Positions 10,925 to 21,406 of a stretch of DNA of 64,000 nt are shown here, piece by piece; within the stretch, counting starts at the first letter, position 1, and each line of letters begins with the position of its first letter. A model generated the notes under the pieces. The model saw only the letters and a program-made list of their open reading frames with translations, was not told where the DNA came from and did not search any database. Source of the DNA: Periplaneta americana (lineage: Eukaryota; Arthropoda; Insecta; Blattodea; Blattidae); NCBI RefSeq assembly GCF_040183065.1, contig NC_091131.1:9787300-9851299 (forward strand), written 5' to 3'. The position numbers and the translations under genes were made by a program.

Positions 10925-11683
10925 TGATCTACCTACTTCACCTAAGAATTAAGCGAAGTCCTTGTAAACAAGCGGTTGCTAAGCAACCCTCACATAATGG
11001 AGATCTTTGTTTACACACACACAGAGATGCTAACTTGACGAATGAATTAATTTGCAAGCGTTCCGAGTAATTTAGTCTGTAATCTCGCTCCATCTTATTA
11101 CATTTAGACTTCAGATTTGTTCCTACTCCTATATCTTATTACGCTCTAAATATATGGGCTATATTTTTTCTGAACAAGCTTTCGATTTGAACTAGACATT
11201 TCGGGATCGAACAGTCCATATTGATTTAAGTCAAGAATGTCGTTCAAAGAAATTTCGACTATGGAATTAAATGCATAGCATAGCAATGATTATTTTAAAA
11301 ATGTCAATTAATTCAGCCATGTGTAGTATAAAAAACAATTTTCATACACCATCTTGAAATTTATCATGCCATCGAAAAGGAGTACGTTACCTGACAATGA
11401 AAATACTCGTATTCAATAGTCTTCATGGGGACTATACAAATTATTAACAAAACCCTGCATTATTTAAGGAAAAAAAATTAATTTCTCACACCTTTTATTC
11501 TGTAGATGAATTCTTAACATTTCACATTATTGTGTAAATATTAATGCAATAATTCTCTGTACATATTCCATACGTTATTATATCGAAACTAACCATATTT
11601 GCCTTTTATCGTTAACATAAGATTTGGACATGTTCCATATTCCAGCTGCAAATCACTGTAAGAATATTGTGGAACGAAACCAT
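10925..11683. other. Intergenic, nothing recognised
   Basis: AT-rich unique-looking sequence with no supported feature. Confidence 0.5.
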
Positions 11684-11738
11684 TAATTCATCCATCCGTA
11701 CACCCATCCCTCCAATCCATCCAGCCCTCCCTCCCTCA

Positions 11739-11774
<36 letters not shown>

Positions 11775-11881
11775 CTTCCATCCATCCAGCCAACCATCCC
11801 TCTAATCCTCCATCCATCCATCCATCCATCCACTCATCCATACAATTCATCTAATCCATCAAACCATCCATTCATCTAATC

Positions 11882-12107
11882 CGGTCGGCCTCGGTAGCGT
11901 AGTCGGTACAGCGCTGGCCTTCTATGCTCGAGGTTGCGGGTTCGATCCCGGCACAGGTCGAGGGCATTTAAGTGTGCTTAAATGCGACGGGCTCATGTCA
12001 GTAGATTTACTGGCATATAAAAGAACTTCTGCGGGACAAAATTCCGGCACATCCGGCGACGCTGATATAACCTCTGCAGTTGTGAGCGTCGTTAAATAAA
12101 CTTTTTT
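11882..12107 (+). mobile_element. tRNA-derived SINE, family 1
   Basis: The head resembles a tRNA: CGGTAGCGTAGTCGGTA fits a Pol III A box and GGTTCGATCC fits a B box. The body includes TTAAGTGTGCTTAAATGCG and ends GAGCGTCGTTAAATAAAC. A second copy with the same head-body junction is at 39736-39865. It is inserted inside (CCAT)n. Confidence 0.85.
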
Positions 12108-12427
12108 TCATCTAATCCATCATCCATCATCCATCCATCCAATCCTCCATCCATTCAATCTATCCATCCATCCATCCATCCAATCCTCCATCCATTCAAT
12201 CATCCATCTATCCATCCATCCATCCAATCCTCCATCCATTCAATCTATCCATCCATCCATCCATCCATCCAATCCTCCATCCATTCAATCATCCATCTAT
12301 CCATCCATCCATTCTTCTAATACATCTATTCATCTAATCTGTTCATCCATCCAATCTATCCAATCCATCCATCCATCCATCCAACCTATCCATTCATTCC
12401 ATCCATCCATCCATCCATCCATCCATC

Positions 12428-12690
12428 CACACCTGTGGAGTAACGGTCAGCGCGTCTGGCCGCGAAACCAGGTGGCCCGGGTTCGAATCCCGGTCGGGGC
12501 AAGTTACCTGGTTGAGGTTTTTTCCGGGGTTTTCCCTCAACCCAATACTAGCAAATGCTGAGTAACTTTCGGTGCTGGACCCCGGACTCATTTCACCGGC
12601 ATTATCACCTTCATATCATTCAGACGCTAAATAACCTAGATGTTGATACAGCGTCGTAAAATAACCTACTAAAATAAATAAAAATTAAAT
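12428..12690 (+). mobile_element. tRNA-derived SINE, family 2
   Basis: The head has TGGAGTAACGGTCAGCGCG (A-box region) and GGGTTCGAATCCCGG (B box). The body reads GAGGTTTTTTCCGGGG, then TTTTCCCTCAACCC, and the tail GTTGATACAGCGTCGTAAAA. A reverse copy of the body lies at 30305-30476. It is inserted inside (CCAT)n. Confidence 0.85.
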
Positions 12691-12920
12691 CCATCTATCC
12701 ATTCCATCCATTCATCTATCCCTTTGAAAATTTTGTCAAGCAACTTTCAAATAAATACAATATGTTTTTGGAATGAAAGTTGTTATATTTCGTATGAATA
12801 TTTTTCTGACGGATTTAGAGAAATTAACATGAACATTATGAATGGAATGGAAGAAACGACTACAAACAAACGGATGAATAGACAGTTGGCGTGCAAGGAA
12901 AATGTAAATTTATATATTCA

Positions 12921-13960
12921 CTAGCCGTACCCGTGCGCTCCGCTGCACCCGTTAGAAATAAATATAAAGTAATTACATAATTAAAATAGGACATTTGATC
13001 CAGGGGACATTCGTGTTTGATAGAAGGATAAATCGTTTAACATGTTACTTAATTTAAATTGCATCCAAATAATTAAAATGCGATCATTTTGGTCCAGAGA
13101 CACTCATTTGGTGCAATGACAATTCCTTTAACCTGTTTCTTAATTTTTATTACATGCAACCATAGTTTAATGAAGATTGACATCATTTAGATTTAATGTG
13201 TATATTTTATTTTACTTGTTATAGGTTTCCATTGAATTATGGTAATAACTTAATTTTAACCCTTGTTTTCTACGTATTCAGTAAATGGCGCTTGGCCCAC
13301 TATGGTTCTGAACCCTTCAAATAACTTAAATTATATTATATAATATCTCCATCTAGAGAAACTACACTTTCCAATCGTGAAATAATAATTAATTATACAA
13401 ATCGGTTGATTTAGCTTCCGATATTACTTCATACAAACACAGAAACATTCTCTGTAGGCTATGTTTCATAGCTTTCGATTGTTGCTGTCCAAGGCCCCTT
13501 ATAGACGAAGTCATTTGTTTTTTAATTCATTACACAGCCTTAGATGCAGTTATTTTAATTTTAAAACTCATCTATCTCATTAAATATCAGTCCTATCAAA
13601 ATTTTTCAAGGAATAAAACTTATCGAAAATTATTTTTAAAGAAACTTTTGTTATGTAACATTTTTCACAAAAATAAAAAATAAGCGAGATATTTCGATTT
13701 ATTTAATTCAGGCCCCCTTATAACCCCCCTTTTAAATAATGTCTTTTGAATGCCATATAGCCTAAAATCTAAGTTACAACGAACTTAATTTATATGCCAA
13801 TTTTCATCGAAATCCGTTCAGCCATTATCGCGTGAAAAGGTAACAAACATACAGACAGACAGACAGATAGACAGACAGACAGACAGACATACAAACAAAA
13901 ATTTCAAAAAAGCGATTTTCGGTTTCAGGATGGTTTATTATATATGTTAAGACCAATTAT
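12921..13960 (-). mobile_element. Candidate Helitron-like element, family 2
   Basis: Read on the minus strand, the 3' end is GGGTGCAGCGGAGCGCACGG then GTACGGCTAGT. A GTGC...GCAC hairpin therefore precedes a CTAG terminus followed by T, as in Helitrons. The other end has a run of (GTCT)n and GGCTGAACGGATTTCGATG. That is close to the GGCTGAACGGATTTTAAT at the 5' end of the better-supported Helitron family at 46.9, 51.4 and 62.2 kb. No protein is encoded. Confidence 0.5.
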
Positions 13961-14559
13961 TTTTAGAAAATCGAAAATTACCAGAAAGATTTCGGCTACA
14001 GATTTATTATTAGTATACTGTAGATTAAGATTTAGAAATATAATATAATATTTAGAAATATAAATGTAATTTTATAGAATTAGGCCTACAGTTGAAAAGA
14101 AGAGTGAAGATCATATTGCGTTCATAAAATTATCATGCCTCTATAAAAATGTCAACACGCGCTCAATGCAGAATTTCCCGTCAATATCACGAGACGGGTA
14201 AATTGAGCCTTTCTTGATTTCTTCATACACTTGAGAGCAAAGACAGGATATGATTGATGCTATGACGTTTCCCAGGAAACCAACGAGTTTGATTCGTTCC
14301 ACACGTAAAGAATTTTTAAAGCGATAGTCTGATTTTTATAAAGCTTCAGGGACATCATGAAGCCATCTTGTACATATTATACTAGTGGCCTGAAGCAACA
14401 ATAGCTGCCTGTATGTTGGATGACTATTTAAAAAATAAATAAATAGGACAATTAAACTAAAAAAAATAGAGCAATAAGGAACAGCATACCTCTGTACAAT
14501 GACATTGAAGGCAGCAATTTGATCCAAACATAATTCTTTGTATAAAATGTAACTTTACA
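13961..14559. other. Intergenic, nothing recognised
   Basis: Only short chance frames; no repeat or domain supported. Confidence 0.5.
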
Positions 14560-14832
14560 TACCGTCATTTCCCATAAATATGGTCCTGGAACAAAACCGT
14601 TGCTTACGTCTCGTAAGCAACGAACACAACTGTGGTCCACGATACAACTATTCAAAGGACATTATAGAAGTAACATAGGCGGTTCGTAGATAGATGCAGT
14701 GACTTGACTTCAAACTACAGTACAGCAAAAATATAGATAAAAGAGGTACTACGTTATGGAGTACAAAACTTGAATGGTTGTATCGTGGACAATAGTTGTG
14801 TTCCGGGACCATAGTTATGGGAAATGACGGTA
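14560..14832. mobile_element. Long-TIR MITE with a hairpin insertion in one arm
   Basis: The arms of about 70 bp begin TACCGTCATTTCCCATAA and match inward through GGTCC..GGAACA and GTCCACGATACAAC. The left arm carries about 29 extra bases (14596-14625) containing a perfect 11-bp hairpin, CGTTGCTTACG with loop TCT, that is absent from the right arm. Confidence 0.75.
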
Positions 14833-15000
14833 CTGTATATACGAATAATTGAGTGAAACACAACGCTAATTGAAAAACTTAACTTGAAACAATTAAAATA
14901 ATTAGACTCCTATTAGAATAATATTACTTTGTAAACAATGTTTCTTGTATATGTTATATTACCATCTTGGCCTTGTTCACCTTGCATTTCTAATGACAAC

Positions 15001-15079
<79 letters not shown>
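15001..15079. repeat. (TTA)n microsatellite
   Basis: About 26 near-perfect TTA units, ending exactly where a LINE C tail begins. Confidence 0.97.
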
Positions 15080-15525
15080 GCTAATTTGCATGGATTGAAC
15101 TTGGACCCATTTAATGTGTAGTATATCTTTTGAGTTTTTATGTCAGATTTATTAATTCATGCCATTGTCAAGATATGTATTATACTATTCTAGCCAATTC
15201 ATATCTTTACAATATTACTTATATTATTCCAGTCTTCATTTATTTGATTTCATTAATACATTTGTAATTCACTCTATTCAATTGTCATTATTTTTAATTA
15301 TCTCACTGAACTAATTTTAATAATTATTATTTGTCCTATTTATTTTGTTGCATTTGGTCAATTGATTAATGTAGACTATTATATTGATTGTATTTCATCT
15401 CACTGCCATTTTCTATCATTCATTCTCATCATCATTTGTTGTTTTGTTTGTATCTTGTGCTAAACTGTAATTGGCCTTGTGCTGTTGTTTCGCACATTAA
15501 TATTATAAATAAATAAAAAAATAAA
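15080..15525 (+). mobile_element. LINE family C, 3' tail
   Basis: The first codons read ANLHGLNLDPFNV and stop, matching the C-terminus ANMHGSEFDPFNV of the copy at 8080. The 3' UTR follows and ends with GTGC..GCAC hairpin sequence (TTGTGCTGTTGTTTCGCAC), ATTAATATT and (AAAT)n. The 5' truncation is at the (TTA)n array. Confidence 0.8.
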
Positions 15526-15639
15526 TTATTATTGTTAGTTATCAATATCATCATTGCTATCTCTGTTTTCTTTCTTTTTGTTGTATTAGCTCGATGAGAG
15601 CTCTATAATTTACTTTTGACTCTGTTGACCCTCTATAGG

Positions 15640-15756
15640 GCTTTAACTTAATTTGTATCATTTTCATCAGTGTTTGTATTTCTTTTTTGTATTTATATGT
15701 GCTATCTGGTAGGATGGAAGAGAAGGCCTTATGGCCTTAATCCTGTCATTAAATAA

Positions 15757-15757
<1 letters not shown>
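15640..15757 (+). mobile_element. LINE family A, 3' tail with stem-loop
   Basis: Contains TGGTAGGA, GAAGGCCTTATGGCCTTA, TCCTGTCA and a TAAATAAATTATT junction to (TTA)n. The inner stem AAGGCC/GGCCTT and the outer stem TGGTAGGA/TCCTGTCA (two G-T pairs) match the structure at 58624, 60371 and 53621. Confidence 0.7.

Positions 15758-15837
<80 letters not shown>
15758..15837. repeat. (TTA)n microsatellite
   Basis: About 26 near-perfect units between a LINE tail and a helicase fragment. Confidence 0.97.
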
Positions 15838-15915
15838 ATATCTTGTGGATTCTTGACGTAGCTGAATGCAACATACAATTCTCCACGGGTGAACACAGCT
15901 TAGAAAGGTAGATGC
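15838..15915 (-). pseudogene. Pif1/Helitron helicase C-terminal fragment (motif VI)
   Basis: Minus-strand translation gives GLASTFLSC and, after a one-base shift, FTRGELYVAFSYVKNPQDI. This fits the Pif1/Helitron helicase motif VI pattern (FxHGQLYVALSRVxNP). The sequence then runs into (TTA)n. It is too short to assign to a particular Helitron family. Confidence 0.55.
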
Positions 15916-16364
15916 AAGGCCACTCATTATGAACTACATTATTAATTTGTCAGTAGTTTAAATTGCCTGCTTGACCGTTATATAAATTTGCAGCACGTCT
16001 GTTCTCAAAATGTTGTTGGTCTCTCACATTTCGAAATGGATTATGCACTATACTTAAAAAAATGCCGATAAAAACCGATGTGAAACAATCACATTACCTT
16101 CTTTATCTCTCTGCTTTATATAAACTTAATTGACATTTGAAAGTACCCTCCGATAAAAAAAAACACTTCAAATAAAAGTTGTAGTTATTTAGATAAAAGT
16201 AACAAACTCTTTTCACTTCACATTGTAATCTTGGTTGTGATGAATATCGTGATAAATAGGTGCAAAGGATACTTTCATTATTTGAACCACAGCCTTTTCT
16301 ATAAGCCTACACAAAACCCCCCATTACTGATACTATTCAGGATCTCTATTCCTCTAATTGATTT
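15916..16364. other. Intergenic, nothing recognised
   Basis: AT-rich; no supported feature. Confidence 0.5.
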
Positions 16365-16605
16365 ATTTATTTTATTGGGTTATTTTACGACACTACATCT
16401 AGGTTACCAATCCTCTAATGAAGCCATCTATAACAGCTAACTTGCTATGACTTCAAAAACCTAATATCATTAAACACAGCAGTAATTAATAAATAAAAAA
16501 TATACTATAAAATTTCTTATTAAATAAGTTTAGATAAAGTAGATTTAACCCCAGTCCTCTGTGTATAAGTCCAGACCACTACGCTACCAAACAACAATGT
16601 AATTC
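16365..16605 (-). mobile_element. Probable decayed SINE
   Basis: At the low-coordinate end, TTATTGGGTTATTTTACGAC and CATCTAGGTTA match the tail of the SINE at 30305-30476. At the high-coordinate end, minus-strand TTTGGTAGCGTAGTGGTC resembles an A box and GGGGTTAAATC a worn B box. The AT-rich middle is not recognisable. Confidence 0.35.
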
Positions 16606-18219
16606 AGCCGCAATAACTACGATAATAAAATCCCGCGTCATATAAAATGCCGTTGAACGAACGAAACCAAAGCCTCCTTAAGGTATATGTACACCCACAA
16701 AACGCAAAAAAATGATGAAAAATTAGAATTTTCAAAATATAACTATTTTAACATAGAATTTTCTCCTCTTTAATTTGATATAAGAATTTTCGATTTGTCC
16801 TTATGGTTTTTCAGATAAGTCCTATTTTCCAAAATGCTGCATCATCAGCCACGGTCACTTACTTTTAGAGTACATTACTTTTGGAATGATCTTCGTAGCA
16901 GTCAATCCCCTCGTCCAGCATTGCTTGTAAAATTAACTTCTTTCTAGTCCCGAAATAGATGCATAGATATCAGGGCATGATCATTAGATTGAAAAAACAT
17001 TTTTACATAATGAAGTAATTTATAATCTTTTCCTGTTAGTCATAAAACTGTAAATTTGTGTGTCATTGATGTTGTACGGCATTTTAATAAGAGTCCAAAA
17101 GTAGAAATTACAATGCTGAGGAGGATGGGCATAAACCCTGGGACAAACATAATGGAAATAGGGACAAAAATGCAAAAAAAAAAAAAACATTCAACACCTG
17201 AAGTTAGAACAAGGCGGAGAGGCAGAAAGAAGCTGCAACTGGACCGACATGAAGCTGCTTAAGGGGTGACATATGATGATGGAGTCTTCTAGGCTCTGAA
17301 AGTTTGTGGCTTATTTCCTGCAAATAGTAATTTTAAAATATTTAATTCTTTCAAACATGGTATCTCAGTCAAATATGGTGATACCAAGAAGATATTGGTG
17401 TCATTTTGAAGCTTGAAATGTCCCTCAGTGCCTGACAATGAGTAAGATAATGTTAATATAATTAATAATTATCTATGGATTGTTTACATGATTTATGCAA
17501 CATAAAACATTATTGTAAGTTACATATATGGTAATATTTAATTAATGTAAATAAAAATAAAAAATAGCTCTATGTCAGGCACTAAAGAATAGTTTTGGCT
17601 ATAAAACAGTGAAAAAAACTGTGGCTCTATCTTAAAAACTGCATGAGCTATTATGTTTCAAGTTGCATGTCAAAATTATAAACAAAATAATTTTTAAAAA
17701 CAATTTAGATATAATTTCAAAGGATCTGTTCTCTTCATTCTCTTTCTGGTACCATTCTCAATTGTATAAACATTTTACAGAGCAAAATTATACAAAACAA
17801 AATTTTTTGTATGTAAAGGTGTACATATAACTTAATACGCATTCATCATGATTAACGAAGGAAACTGAAGCTCTACAAAGAAAACGTAGCCTTCTTTATA
17901 TGCATTTCTTATTTATATTTGTTAAATTATAAAATGTATAAACAAATATTTAAAATTTTTAGTATTTTTGCAAATTTCTTGAGTTAATAACGAATCGAAT
18001 GAGACATTTACCATCGTGATAGGTAGGCCTACTCTAGTTTTCTAAAGATTTTTCGTAAGCAATGAGAAATGAAGTAATACATGAAAGTCTCATTATTTGT
18101 GTGTCCTTTTGACTGGTTTCCAGTGATTAGCTATGAAGCATACAAAGTGCAATTCTAATTTATTATCATTAAGAGACCTAAATATTTCATTGTACTTGAC
18201 ATACTAGTAATAATAATAT
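16606..18219. other. Intergenic, nothing recognised
   Basis: A lysine- and arginine-rich 68-codon frame at 17056-17262 has no domain. No repeat or RNA is supported. Confidence 0.45.
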
Positions 18220-18939
18220 TTACGTATTGATGCGTTGCAATGAACTATGATATGCAAGTGCAAGACATGTAACGTGTATCATATTCGGATAACGTGTTTC
18301 AAGAAACTTAGGAGATTTCTTCATATAGCTTGCAGCATCTGTGACATATAGTAACACATTTTCGAATTGCACACATGATGGCCATAGCAACACCATAGCA
18401 CTATCAAAAAGTTCACATATGGTGGAATAATTAACCCTGTCTAACACTTCACTCATTAAGAGATAGGATCTACAGCAACATTCCGCACTAAGGGCAGCCA
18501 CAACCACATTTGCAACGTGACGTCCAACGGAGTCCATGCTTTCATCTATAGAAACCCATATCTTCTCATTTTGTAATTTACATTTCACTTCACGCAGACA
18601 TTTCTCATATGCATGTTGCACATACTTCTTCCGCAGTGTTGCTTCTTCCGGAATTTGTCTTCCAGTGTACTTTTCTGAAAAGCCAAGGAGTTTCGCGTTT
18701 TCTAATTTGTTTAACGGAATATTTGAAGCAATAAACGCGTCACACATATCTTCGTAAAATATTCGTTCAAGTAATTGTGAAGGAGATTCCTGCTGTACCT
18801 TGCTTAAATTCTGTTGTCTTTTACATGCGCGTTTATGCTTATTGCTATTTATATGCTTCTTAACGTTGCATGCCATGTCGGCTGCCAATTTCACGTGACA
18901 CAATTCACAAAACAGTTCATTACCGTGGATGGAAAACAC
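18220..18939 (-). pseudogene. hAT (CGGBP1-like) transposase, N-terminal 239 residues
   Basis: Starts MFSIHGNELFCELCHVKLAA, with a BED-type zinc finger (CELC, then HINSNKHKR), followed by a Lys/Arg-rich linker and an alpha-helical region. Then come IWVSIDESMDSVGRHVANVV, consistent with the first catalytic Asp of the RNase H-like fold, and VLLYVTDAASYMKKSPKFL with the second. It stops after MIHVTCLALAYHS. The insertion domain and C-terminus are absent, so it is a truncated element rather than a host CGGBP1 gene. Fragments of the same family occur at 19665-19988 and 20480-21139. Confidence 0.7.
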
Positions 18940-19369
18940 ATTTTATTGACGAACATATTTCCTTAGTGGTTCTATCTTGCGTACTTTTGGTCTCAGCATT
19001 CTGAAGACCCGTGTTCATTTACTTTTGACTGCGTTGTACTAAGCTACGCCGGCACTACTCCTACCTGCACAATGATGCGTGCAAGAGTCCTCGGTTCATA
19101 AACATTAGCTATACTCCATCGCGCGTTTCCCTGTAAGCAATACTTTCTCCGGGGTCTGATTATAAGTGAATGAAACCAAAAAAGTTATTTCGAACACTAC
19201 ACAATGTTTGTGTTCGCAAATCTTGAATATCCAGTACTAATTATTTTGAAATTATACGGCATACATCTGTCTCAAGTGGAGAAATTAGTGTCGTGGCAAT
19301 TTAGATTAGATCATTGGCATAGTCATGAAAGGTCAGAGATTTACCGCTTACTTTTGATAAGCTGGTAAC

Positions 19370-20241
19370 CAGGCTTCGAGACTTTGGACCCGATACAATA
19401 AGTTACTGTGCATGCACTATAGCCCTGCAGGTAGATAGAGATGTGTTGAGGTAACAACGTTGCTATTTAGAGTAGAGTACGGTAGTATGGGGAAACACAC
19501 ATATGTACATTCTGAAAGTAAATATACATTACGCAATGATAATGTCAGAAGAATGTGAAAAGCATTTATTCTCCTGTATTTTATAAGCATTTGTGTTTAA
19601 TTATACACAGTGTAGCAATTTTAATTTTTTCATTTATCCTATTGGTCGTCTTTAGGAAGTGCAGTTACAGTACCGAATTGCAATGTACTACAAGATACAT
19701 TCTCAGTGTCTCAAACGTAAATCTTTTTCGGTTATCTGCCAAAGTTTGTACTGTGGAAAGCTGCGCTCTACGTCGCATGACGTGATAGGAGCAAAACGAA
19801 AAAAACCTAACATCATTGCAGTCTCTAAGAGACAGTCCTTTATTCTCGGGTGACTCTATGTCCACTAATTTGCTGTTTATGTTGCACAATGTTCCATATC
19901 CGTTATTTTTACATAAAATTGATTTCCACTTCTGTTTTACACGTTCAGTAACCGGTGTACTTGGTGTCTCATTAATTCTCTGCATCATTTTCTAAATTAA
20001 TTTGAGGGCTTCCGGCATCTCTTTCCCTGACTTTTCTACTGTGTAATAGTTTCAGACACCGTTTGTATGAAAACCAAATTATTCGTCAGAACCTTCAAAT
20101 CCAGAGCATTTTCCTTCTCGTATTTGTTGGCATTCATTCTACAGTACCCCCACCCACTATACGCTTTACCACTATACTCAGTACGCCGTTATGCGGATTA
20201 CCCACTGAACTGCTCTATTGGGTCCGAAGTCTCGAAGCCTG
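19370..20241 (-). mobile_element. hAT element, 872 bp, internally deleted
   Basis: The ends CAGGCTTCGAGACTTTGG and, inverted, CAGGCTTCGAGACTTCGG form TIRs of about 25 bp. The flanks CTGGTAAC (19362-19369) and CTCGTAAC (20242-20249) are an 8-bp target duplication with one mismatch. Inside, on the minus strand (19820-19667), is LADNRKRFTFETLRMYLVVH, the hAT C-terminal region of the CGGBP1-like family. The rest of the transposase is deleted. Confidence 0.8.
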
Positions 20242-20479
20242 CTCGTAACTAATGAGTAGACTTCGTTGAATTGCCACACGCAGCATGCAATCAGGTTGCC
20301 GATGTACGGTAGTATAGAGGAGGTGAGCGACCGCCCGGTCTCGTAGTATAAGCAGTTCATGTTAAGAGTTGTGACCGGTCCAAATAGAGCAGCTACAGCT
20401 AATGTATACCTATGTAGGCACTTGTTTTTGCATTACTGTGGTTGGAATAGTCAAAGTTTAACATTTGTTCAGTGCAGAC

Positions 20480-21139
20480 AAGAATTCAATCAAACATACT
20501 ACAATGAGAGTGTTGCTGTTCCAAACAATTGCCCCTGGAACACCCTTACCCCTGCAGCCAGTCTTGACCCGTTGGAAAACGTCGTTGGATGCTATTAATT
20601 ATTATGCAGAATATTACGGCAAAATAATGGAGGTAATGGATGCATTGGTTAGCACAGACAGTTCCGCTGTTGCAGCTGTAAAATTATTGCCTTCTGAACA
20701 GCTATTGGAAGATATTGTTCATTGATTCTAATTTTAAAATCGTGTCCAAAAGCATCATCGTGTTAGAATCGTCTAAACTACAACTCTCAGAATATATTAT
20801 TGTATAAAGAATCACAAACCGTTATCCAAAATAACAATTCAGTAATTTCAGAAAAAGTGAAATGTAAGTTGAGAAACATTATTGCTTAAAATTCTGCCTA
20901 TTCACAACTTCGTATTATAAATGATGTACCATCAGGTCACGACAAGACGTCTGAAATTGGTGTACTAAAAAGTAGTGACTTTCCGTTCTTCAAATATGCA
21001 CCTATTACATCGTGTGATGTTGAACGTACATTTTCCCAATATAAAAACTGTTTGAGCGACTATCGGGAAAGGTTCACTTTGCAGTCGCTCAAAATGTACG
21101 TAACTCTTCACTGCAATGCACATATTCGGAAAATGTAGA
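20480..21139 (+). pseudogene. hAT (CGGBP1-like) transposase, C-terminal half, broken
   Basis: Reads LPLQPVLTRWKTSLDAINYY, then AEYYGKIMEVMDALVSTDSS, then a frameshift near 20725 and a stop. It resumes as FFKYAPITSCDVERTFSQYK and YRERFTLQSLKMYVTLHCN, the hAT dimerisation region. It lies in the intron just past FAR exon 5, opposite to the neighbouring hAT pieces. At least one frameshift and one stop make it dead. Confidence 0.75.
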
Positions 21140-21213
21140 GAAAAATTTTCCAATTCAGAAATAAAAAACGTTCCCTTCCAAGTCATTGGGTACAAGTACA
21201 GTCAACAACTTAC

Positions 21214-21406
21214 TTGGACACGGCCGTGTGCCAGGCTGCGGTGATCATGGCGTTGATGGCGAAGTCCACTGGAAGCAGGTCCGTCTTCTTGTTACCATCG
21301 CCCTTCACGGATCTCAGCATGCCTGCACTGGCCCCCACCAACAGACCCATTGGCCCGTTTCGACTGTCCACCCATCCCGGAACAGGCTCGCTGTACGCCG
21401 GGCACA
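21214..21406 (-). CDS. FAR exon 5
   Basis: It begins with two bases that complete Val, then [20 protein letters not shown], then [17 protein letters not shown] and [20 protein letters not shown]. This is the typical end of the reductase core. The acceptor is CTACTTCAG and the donor GTAAGT after 21214, leaving two bases. The next exon, normally beginning near a Tyr-Asn-Cys-hydrophobic strand, was not found downstream (lower coordinates). Decayed hAT sequence starts only about 75 bases into the next intron. Confidence 0.92.

Larger units (their letters stand above)
11684..12720. repeat. (CCAT)n microsatellite array interrupted by two SINEs
   Basis: Degenerate CCAT/ATCC tetranucleotides, with a CAAT block at 11740-11773, run from 11684 to 11880, 12108 to 12428 and 12690 to 12720. 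Two different SINEs sit between the blocks. A higher-order phrase, CAATCCTCCATCCATTCAAT, recurs near 12150, 12180, 12225 and 12268. Confidence 0.9.

Noticed and set aside
17056-17262. Lys/Arg-rich 68-codon frame
   Set aside because: Contains an A-homopolymer and no domain; likely chance.
18220-18939. Host CGGBP1-like gene
   Set aside because: CGGBP1-like domain order is present, but it is followed by hAT catalytic sequence and truncated, with other fragments of the family nearby; a transposon relic is the simpler reading.
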